Shown here piece after piece: positions 1 through 5,340 of a stretch of DNA of 5,340 bases. The first letter of the stretch is position 1; each line of letters opens with the position of its first letter. A program made the position numbers and the translations under genes. The stretch lies in contig JADZBR010000180.1 of the NCBI GenBank assembly GCA_020852035.1, positions 1 through 5,340 of the forward strand, written 5' to 3'. Below the pieces are notes generated by a model. It had not been told where the DNA came from and ran no database searches. It was given only the letters and a program-made list of their open reading frames with translations. This DNA comes from Caulobacteraceae bacterium. GTDB taxonomy: Bacteria; Pseudomonadota; Alphaproteobacteria; Caulobacterales; Caulobacteraceae.

Positions 1-10
1 GAGCCGGCGG

Positions 11-60
11 GAGGGTGAGGGGCTCCGGGCTATCCGGAGAGGCCGCAAGCCCTCCTCCTC
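11..60. repeat. Imperfect inverted repeat / nested stem-loop in the non-coding end region
   Basis: CTCCGG (23-28) and CCGGAG (34-39) form a perfect 6-bp stem around a 5-base loop. Flanking it, the G-rich arm at 11-24 can pair imperfectly, with a bulge, with the C-rich arm at 48-60, so the whole stretch could fold as one long irregular hairpin. No convincing reading frame covers it. It lies downstream of purM, beyond the perfect hairpin at 83-104, and the two may be parts of one composite intergenic element. Its function is unknown and the pairing was judged by eye. Confidence 0.4.
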
Positions 61-61
61 G

Positions 62-78
62 CCGCGCGTTCCGCGCGT
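62..78. repeat. Short direct repeat, CCGCGCGT twice
   Basis: The octamer CCGCGCGT occurs at 62-69 and again at 71-78, one base apart. Its CGCGCG core is self-complementary. It sits between the imperfect stem-loop at 11-60 and the perfect hairpin at 83-104. In DNA this GC-rich such a short repeat may be chance, and I assign no function. Confidence 0.35.
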
Positions 79-82
79 CTGT

Positions 83-104
83 CCTTCTCCCGACCGGGAG
101 AAGG
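83..104 (-). terminator. Perfect hairpin directly after purM, possible terminator or dispersed palindrome
   Basis: CCTTCTCCC (83-91) and GGGAGAAGG (96-104) form a perfect 9-bp stem around a 4-base loop. The hairpin begins one base past the purM stop codon (106-108 on the minus strand), where a transcription terminator or an mRNA 3'-end stabiliser would be expected. No T-run follows on the minus strand: the next bases read ACAGACGCG. It is therefore not a classical intrinsic terminator. From memory, palindromes of this CCTTCTCCC/GGGAGAAGG type recur between genes in Caulobacter-like genomes, so it may be a copy of a dispersed repeat that also protects the purM 3' end. Confidence 0.5.
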
Positions 105-105
105 A

Positions 106-1131
<1,026 letters not shown>

Positions 1132-1200
1132 ATGGCGCTTGTTTGCGGAAATTTCGCCCACGGTGTGGCGCCCAAGCTTGCAGACTCGGGGCCGTGCGGC

Positions 1201-1208
1201 GCTATAGC
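1201..1208 (+). promoter_or_regulatory. Extended -10-like box for rnd, predicting a leaderless mRNA
   Basis: GCTATAGC matches seven of eight positions of the Caulobacter housekeeping -10 consensus GCTANAWC as I recall it. It ends six bases before the rnd ATG at 1215, so a start site at the usual distance would fall on or beside that ATG, giving an mRNA without a 5' leader. This fits the absence of any Shine-Dalgarno upstream of the ATG. A weak -35 candidate is TTGCAG (1178-1183), with 19 bases to the TATAGC hexamer, which is longer than ideal. The box is a perfect palindrome and so reads the same on the minus strand, where it could serve purM with a leader of about 60 bases. No good minus-strand -35 is evident. 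Confidence 0.5.
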
Positions 1209-1214
1209 TAGCCC

Positions 1215-2390
1215 ATGACGCCGATCACGACCACCGCCGAACTGACGGCGTTCTGTAACCAACTGAAAGGCCAGCCTTTCGTCGCCGTGGACACCGAGTT
1301 CATGCGCGAGACGACCTATTGGCCCAAGCTCTGCCTCATCCAGGCGGCGGCTCCGAACGCCGAGGCGGTGATCGATCCGCTGGCCGACGGCATCGACCTT
1401 TCGCCGTTCCTGGAGATCCTGCGCGACGAGACGATCCTCAAGGTTTTCCACGCCGCGCGGCAGGACGTCGAGATCTTCAACAACCTGCAGGCCATGCCGG
1501 GGCCGATGTTCGACACCCAGGTCGCGGGCATGGCGGCCGGCTTCGGCGAGCAGATCGCCTACGACGCCCTCGTGCGCACCATGCTCAAGATAGAGATCGA
1601 CAAGTCCAGCCGGTTCACCGACTGGTCGCGCCGTCCGCTCTCGGACTCGCAGCTCAGCTACGCCCTGGCCGACGTCACGCACCTGGCCAAGCTCTTCCCG
1701 ATGCTGAAGGCCAAGCTGGAAGCCGAAGGGCGCCTCGTCTGGGTGACCGACGAGATGGCCAACCTCACCAACCCCGCAACCTACGACGTCTCGCCCGACA
1801 ATGCCTGGAAGCGCCTGAAGCCCCGCCGGCACACGGCGAAGTACCTGGCGGTGTTCAAGGCCGTCGCCGCCTGGCGCGAGCGCACCGCCCAGACCCGCGA
1901 CCAGCCCCGCGGTCGCATCCTCAAGGACGAGGCCATCGACGAGATCGCCACCCAGTGCCCCACCGATGCGGCGGCCGTCGACCGCATGCGCTCGGTGCCC
2001 AAGGGCTTCTCCGGCTCCCGCTTCGGGCCCGAGATGCTGGAGGCGGTGAAGGAGGCCCTGGCCGATCCGGAGGCCAACGCTCCGGTGATCGAGCGCGCCA
2101 AGCCGCAGCACAATCCCGCGGCCGGCGCGGTGGTGGAGTTGCTGAAGGTGCTGCTGAAGGCCCGCGCGGAGGACGCCGGCGTCGCCTCCAAGCTGATCGC
2201 CACGGTCGCCGACCTGGAGCAGATCGCCAACGACGACAACGCCAAGACCCCGGCGCTGGCCGGCTGGCGGCGCGAGGCGTTCGGCGAGGACGCCCTGCGC
2301 GTGAAGCGCGGCGAGCTGGCCCTGGTGCTCGACGGCGCGCGGGTGCGGGTGGTCGAGGTGCGCCGCGCGCCGAGGCAGGCCGCGGAGTAG
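1215..2390 (+). CDS. rnd: Ribonuclease D, DEDDy-family 3'-5' exoribonuclease
   Basis: RNase D trims the 3' ends of tRNA precursors and other small structured RNAs in the cytoplasm, using two metal ions. The 391-residue protein compares with 375 in E. coli. The exonuclease domain spans about residues 1-165 and shows all three Exo motifs: VAVDTEF with D26 and E28, HAARQDVEIF with D84, and YALADVTHL with Y149 and D153. This completes the DEDDy set at nearly the E. coli spacing. An HRDC domain, which helps bind RNA, is expected around residues 205-290 (KYLAVFKAVAAWRE onward), followed by a second, less conserved helical region. The ATG at 1215 is favoured because the Exo I motif falls at the usual distance and a -10-like box lies just upstream. 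The GNAT gene starts five bases after its stop, so the two are probably co-transcribed. Confidence 0.95.
   Translation: MTPITTTAELTAFCNQLKGQPFVAVDTEFMRETTYWPKLCLIQAAAPNAEAVIDPLADGIDLSPFLEILRDETILKVFHAARQDVEIFNNLQAMPGPMFDTQVAGMAAGFGEQIAYDALVRTMLKIEIDKSSRFTDWSRRPLSDSQLSYALADVTHLAKLFPMLKAKLEAEGRLVWVTDEMANLTNPATYDVSPDNAWKRLKPRRHTAKYLAVFKAVAAWRERTAQTRDQPRGRILKDEAIDEIATQCPTDAAAVDRMRSVPKGFSGSRFGPEMLEAVKEALADPEANAPVIERAKPQHNPAAGAVVELLKVLLKARAEDAGVASKLIATVADLEQIANDDNAKTPALAGWRREAFGEDALRVKRGELALVLDGARVRVVEVRRAPRQAAE
2384..2387 (+). promoter_or_regulatory. Ribosome binding site of the acetyltransferase gene
   Basis: GGAG lies eight bases before the ATG at 2396, inside the last codons of rnd. It decides between two in-frame starts: the later ATG at 2420 has no comparable site. 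Its position within the end of rnd suggests that translation of the two genes is coupled. Confidence 0.6.
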
Positions 2391-2395
2391 GCGCG

Positions 2396-2896
2396 ATGGC
2401 GTCCGCCCGCTGGCGCGCCATGACCGAAGCCGACCTGCCGCAGGTCACGGCGATCGCCCGGCAGGCGTTTCCGGACCACTACGAGGCCGACGAGCGCTTC
2501 GCCGAACGCCTGCGCGCCGAGCCCGACCTCTGCTGGGCGCTGGAGGGCGCGGCCGGCGACCTCGGCGGCTACATCATCGCCGGCGCCTGCCGGCCGGGAA
2601 CCATCCCGCCGCTCGACGCGCCGCTTGAGGACGCGGCGGACAGCCACGAGACGATCTACCTCTACGACTTGGCCCTGCGCGACGATCACCGCGGCGGCGG
2701 TCACGCCGGCTCAGGCGCGGCGCTGCTGTTCGACCGGGCGGCGAGCCTCGGCGTCCGGGAAATCACCCTGGTCTCGGTCAACGCCTCCGCCGATTTCTGG
2801 CGTCGGCGCGGGTTCGCGGACGCCGAGCCGCCGCCGGGCAAGCTGGCCTCCTACGGCGCGGACGCCCGGTACATGACGCGCTCGGTGAAGCCTTAG
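2396..2896 (+). CDS. GNAT-family N-acetyltransferase, substrate unknown
   Basis: The 166-residue protein has the layout of a single-domain GNAT enzyme, which moves an acetyl group from acetyl-CoA to an amine. The N-terminal RWRAMTEADLPQVTAIARQAF (5-25) is the usual first strand and helix. IYLYDLALRDDHRGGGHAGSGAALLFDRA (87-115) is motif A, in which R99-G-G-G102-H-A104 fits the R/Q-x-x-G-x-G/A pyrophosphate-binding loop. ITLVSVNASADFWRRRGF (123-140) is motif B, with the typical N-x-x-x-x-F-W/Y-x-x-x-G-F ending. No signal peptide or membrane segment is visible. It follows rnd by five bases and is probably translated from the same mRNA. Its stop interlocks with that of ppx on the opposite strand. 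Family assignment is confident. The substrate could be a protein N-terminus, a lysine or a small molecule, and the sequence does not decide. Confidence 0.88.
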   Translation: MASARWRAMTEADLPQVTAIARQAFPDHYEADERFAERLRAEPDLCWALEGAAGDLGGYIIAGACRPGTIPPLDAPLEDAADSHETIYLYDLALRDDHRGGGHAGSGAALLFDRAASLGVREITLVSVNASADFWRRRGFADAEPPPGKLASYGADARYMTRSVKP

Positions 2897-4410
2897 GCGG
2901 CCAGTTCGGCCGGTCCCAGCCGCAGCGGCCGGCCCAGCACCTCCGCCAGGGCGGCGGCGCGCTTCTGCACCTGTTCGCCGAGGATCAGGTCCGCCTCCGC
3001 CGGATCGGCCGTCAGGCTGACCGCCTCGCCCTCCAGGGTCAGGCGCGTGCGCGCCAGCAGCGGCGCGTTGCGCCCGGAGATGTCGCAGCCGAGGCGCACC
3101 ATCGCCCCGATGGCGCGGGCGCGGCGCACCTGCTCGGGCTTCAGCAGGCGCTCGACGATGGCCGGCTCGGGGAAGGTCTGGGCGGTGGTGTGGCGGGCGA
3201 AGGCGGCGCAGGCCAGCATGGCGCGCTCCGGGTGGCTCATGCCGGCGATCGGCGCGCGCAGCACCTGCTCGAACACGAGGTCGGCCCGGTGGTCGGGGTG
3301 GAAGCGGGCGCCGAGTTCGGCCAGCCGGCAGACGGCGGCGGCAAGGATCGGCTCGCGCGCGCCGAACCGCGGTTCCAGCCGCGCGAGCAGCGGCTGGCTC
3401 CAGGCGAACAGCGCCGGGCCGAGCCCTTCGGTCAGCCCCTGCCACTCGGTCAGCGCCTCGCAGCCGGCGATCAGCGGATCCTCGGCCCGCGTGGCGGCGT
3501 TCATGGCCTCGTAGAGCAGGCCCTCGCGCACCCCGAAAGCGGAGACCACCACCCGCTCGATCCCGAAGGTCTCCAGCAGCGCCTCCAGCACCACCGCCGC
3601 ATAGGGCAGGGTCTCGGCGCGCTTCTTGGAAAGCCCTTCCACGCGCTCCAGCGAGCTGCGCGACTGGCGCGCCACCAGGCGTGCGGAATCGATGGCTTCC
3701 TCGCGGCTCATCTCGAACTGGTGGGCGACCCGCAGTGGGTAGGCGGTGCGGCTCATGTGAAAGAGCGCCAGGTTGCGCCAGCCGCCGCCGACGGCATGGA
3801 AGGTCTTGCCTGCAAAGCGGTCGGCCAGCGGGGCGAAGGTCTTGTCCACCACCCGTCGCGCGCGGCCGATGTCGATGGGGCGCGGCGCCCCCAGGGCGAA
3901 CGGGCCAAGCTGCAAGGTGACGCCGTCCACCGGCTCCTGGTCTTCCAGGCGCACGAGCTCCAGGCTGGAGCCGCCGAGGTCGCCGATCAGGCCGGCCGCG
4001 TCCGGCTCGCCGGCGACCACGCCGAGGGCCGCGTAGCGCGCCTCCTCGCGGCCGGAGAGTAGGCGCACCTTCAGCCCGGTCTCGGTCTCGATGCGGCGCA
4101 GGAACGCCTGGCCGTCCTCGGATTCACGCACCGCGGCGGTGGCGGCGGTGTAGATCGCATCCTCCGGCCAGTCCTGCAGCACCCGGGCGAAACGGCGCAG
4201 GGCCGCCATCGCCGTCTCCACCCCGCGCTTGGAGAGCCGCCCGGTGGCCGGCAGGTCGCGGCCGAGGCCGGCCAGCGCCTTTTCGTTGTGGATCGTCCAG
4301 ATCGAGCGGCCGTCCACCCGGTAGGTGACCAGGCGCACGGAGTTCGAGCCCACGTCGATCACTGCCGCGCGCTGCGCGGGGCGCTGGGGTTCAGATGCGG
4401 GCGTCGGCAT
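2893..4410 (-). CDS. ppx: Exopolyphosphatase, Ppx/GppA family
   Basis: Members of this family release phosphate from the ends of polyphosphate chains, and some also hydrolyse pppGpp. The 505-residue protein is close to E. coli Ppx (513). It shows the ASKHA-fold signatures: phosphate-binding VIDVGSNSVRLV (17-28), TAATAAVRES (88-97), the SGREEARYAALGV loop (119-131) that carries the likely catalytic glutamate, a second phosphate loop LIGDLGGSSLELV (141-153), HAVGGGWRNLA (205-215) and VVSAFGVREGLLYE further on. The C-terminal part, roughly from residue 310, is helical and corresponds to the HD-like domain, but I see no intact HD metal motif. ATG 4410 lies inside the end of ppk (20-base overlap), with no clear Shine-Dalgarno, which suggests translational coupling. 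Pairing with ppk favours exopolyphosphatase over a pure GppA role, though dual activity is possible. Confidence 0.93.
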   Translation of the reverse strand: MPTPASEPQRPAQRAAVIDVGSNSVRLVTYRVDGRSIWTIHNEKALAGLGRDLPATGRLSKRGVETAMAALRRFARVLQDWPEDAIYTAATAAVRESEDGQAFLRRIETETGLKVRLLSGREEARYAALGVVAGEPDAAGLIGDLGGSSLELVRLEDQEPVDGVTLQLGPFALGAPRPIDIGRARRVVDKTFAPLADRFAGKTFHAVGGGWRNLALFHMSRTAYPLRVAHQFEMSREEAIDSARLVARQSRSSLERVEGLSKKRAETLPYAAVVLEALLETFGIERVVVSAFGVREGLLYEAMNAATRAEDPLIAGCEALTEWQGLTEGLGPALFAWSQPLLARLEPRFGAREPILAAAVCRLAELGARFHPDHRADLVFEQVLRAPIAGMSHPERAMLACAAFARHTTAQTFPEPAIVERLLKPEQVRRARAIGAMVRLGCDISGRNAPLLARTRLTLEGEAVSLTADPAEADLILGEQVQKRAAALAEVLGRPLRLGPAELAA

Positions 4411-5340
4411 GGTCGAAGGCGCGCGGCAGGTCCTTCACCTTCTGGCCCCGACCGGACAGGCTCGGATTGGTCATGAAATACTCATGGGCCGAGAAAGCGC
4501 CCGGCTCGCGCCAAGCAGGCTCCCGCGTGTAGCGGCCCTCGGCGTCGAGAGTCCAGCTTTGCGCCTCGTCCTTGAGGTTGGCGACCATGATCTGCTGCAG
4601 CACCTGCTGGTGCACCGTCGGGTTGGTGATCGGCGTCATCACCTCCACACGGCGGTCGAGGTTGCGCGGCATCCAGTCGGCCGAGGAGATGTAGACCTGC
4701 GCGTGGGCCGAGGGCATGGCGTGGCCGCCCGCGAAGGCGAAAATCCGCGAATGCTCCAGGAAGCGGCCGACGATGCTCTTCACCCGGATATTCTCGGAGA
4801 GGCCCTTCAGGCCCGGCCGCAGGCAGCAGATGCCGCGCACCACAAGGTCGATCTCCACGCCCGCCTGGCTGGCGGCGTAGAGCGCGTCGATGATCTCCGG
4901 GTCGACCAGCGAGTTCAGCTTGGCCCAGACCGCCGCCGGCTTGCCGGCGCGGGCGTTGTCGGCCTCGGCGGCGATCATCCGCAGAAGGTCGGGCTTCATG
5001 GTGATCGGTGAGAAGGAGAGGCGGTCCAGCGCTTCGGGCCGCGCATAGCCGGTGATGAAGTTGAACAGCCGCCCGCAGTCGCTCGCCAGCGCCGGGTTAC
5101 AGGTGAACAGCGACAGGTCGGTGTAGATGCGCGCCGTCACCGGGTGGTAGTTGCCGGTGCCGAAGTGGCAGTAGGTCCGCAGGGCCTCGCCCTCGCGCCG
5201 CACCACGATCGAGAGCTTGGCGTGGGTCTTGTACTCCACGAAGCCGAAGACGACGTGGACGCCGGCCCGCTCCAGGTCGCGCGCCCATTTCAGGTTCGCC
5301 TCCTCGTCAAAGCGCGCCTTGATCTCGACCAGGGCGGTGA
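4391..5340 (-). CDS. ppk: Polyphosphate kinase 1, C-terminal part (5' end beyond the window)
   Basis: PPK1 reversibly polymerises the gamma-phosphate of ATP into inorganic polyphosphate through a phosphohistidine intermediate. The reading frame stays open to the right edge, giving 315 complete codons, or somewhat under half of a typical 690-730-residue enzyme. The visible part covers the two C-terminal phospholipase-D-like catalytic domains. KARFDEEAN near the start contains the arginine equivalent to E. coli R405. KTHAKL carries the phosphorylated histidine (codon 5222-5224; E. coli H435). RFLEHSRIF carries the second active-site histidine (codon 4751-4753; E. coli H592). The 157-residue spacing between the two histidines equals that of E. 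coli. HFGTGNYHPVTARIYTDLSLFT and YISSADWMPRNLDRRVEV are further family signatures. A GTG at 5239 is internal and is not the start. The gene ends inside the start of ppx, forming a ppk-ppx operon. Confidence 0.96.
   Translation of the reverse strand, partial: TALVEIKARFDEEANLKWARDLERAGVHVVFGFVEYKTHAKLSIVVRREGEALRTYCHFGTGNYHPVTARIYTDLSLFTCNPALASDCGRLFNFITGYARPEALDRLSFSPITMKPDLLRMIAAEADNARAGKPAAVWAKLNSLVDPEIIDALYAASQAGVEIDLVVRGICCLRPGLKGLSENIRVKSIVGRFLEHSRIFAFAGGHAMPSAHAQVYISSADWMPRNLDRRVEVMTPITNPTVHQQVLQQIMVANLKDEAQSWTLDAEGRYTREPAWREPGAFSAHEYFMTNPSLSGRGQKVKDLPRAFDHADARI

Noticed and set aside
1132..1200. Possible purine riboswitch in the purM leader
   Set aside because: The leader is too short, and I see no purine-aptamer pairing or conserved core bases, only small hairpins such as CCAC/GTGG.
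1319..2395. Long plus-strand frame running through rnd and continuous with the acetyltransferase, as a possible fusion
   Set aside because: The upstream part is an out-of-frame reading of rnd, very rich in R, G and P. A good ribosome binding site and ATG at 2396 mark the true start.
1781..2704. 307-codon minus-strand frame opposite rnd and the acetyltransferase gene
   Set aside because: It is a shadow frame spanning two well-supported genes, with no family resemblance.
2908..2934. GGCCGG/CCGGCC inverted repeat just past the acetyltransferase stop as a terminator
   Set aside because: It has a 6-bp stem with a 15-base loop, no T-run, and lies inside the ppx coding sequence. In DNA this GC-rich it is probably chance.
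3190..4062. 290-codon plus-strand frame opposite ppx
   Set aside because: It is antisense to a full-length, motif-complete ppx, with biased composition.
4325..5011. 228-codon plus-strand frame opposite the end of ppk and the start of ppx
   Set aside because: It is a shadow of ppk, whose active-site motifs are intact on the other strand.
5237..5239. GTG as the start of the ppk open frame
   Set aside because: The frame continues to the window edge with conserved PPK1 sequence (KARFDEEAN and AGVHVVFGFVEYKTHAKL), so this codon is an internal valine.

Overview
The window is very GC-rich (estimated by eye at close to 70%) and densely coding, with strong G/C preference at third codon positions. 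The protein sequences and an extended -10 box of the GCTANAWC type point to an alphaproteobacterium, most likely of the Caulobacter/Phenylobacterium group. This placement is inferred from sequence style and gene content, not from a search.

Layout, left to right. Positions 1-105 are non-coding and hold a set of inverted and short direct repeats. The clearest is a perfect 9-bp hairpin directly after the purM stop codon. Positions 106-1131 (minus) are purM, AIR synthetase of purine biosynthesis. A short divergent intergenic region (1132-1214) follows. It carries a palindromic -10-like box placed so that rnd would be transcribed from, or within a base or two of, its own start codon, which would make a leaderless mRNA. 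Positions 1215-2390 (plus) are rnd, ribonuclease D, with all five DEDDy catalytic residues. Five bases later comes a small GNAT-family acetyltransferase of unknown substrate (2396-2896, plus). It meets ppx (2893-4410, minus) tail to tail, and the two stop codons interlock in four bases. Upstream of ppx, and overlapping its start by 20 bases, is the 3' part of ppk (4391 to beyond 5340, minus), polyphosphate kinase 1, with both active-site histidines present.

Functionally there are three units: purM (de novo purine synthesis), an rnd-GNAT pair (RNA 3' processing plus an acetyltransferase of unknown role), and a ppk-ppx operon that makes and degrades inorganic polyphosphate. The genes are conserved housekeeping functions and look intact. 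I see no mobile element, CRISPR array, tRNA, rRNA or phage gene, and no clear sign of an undescribed system. The points most worth a second look are the predicted leaderless start of rnd, the interlocked convergent stops of the GNAT gene and ppx, the acetyltransferase coupled to RNase D, and the palindromic repeat cluster beside purM.
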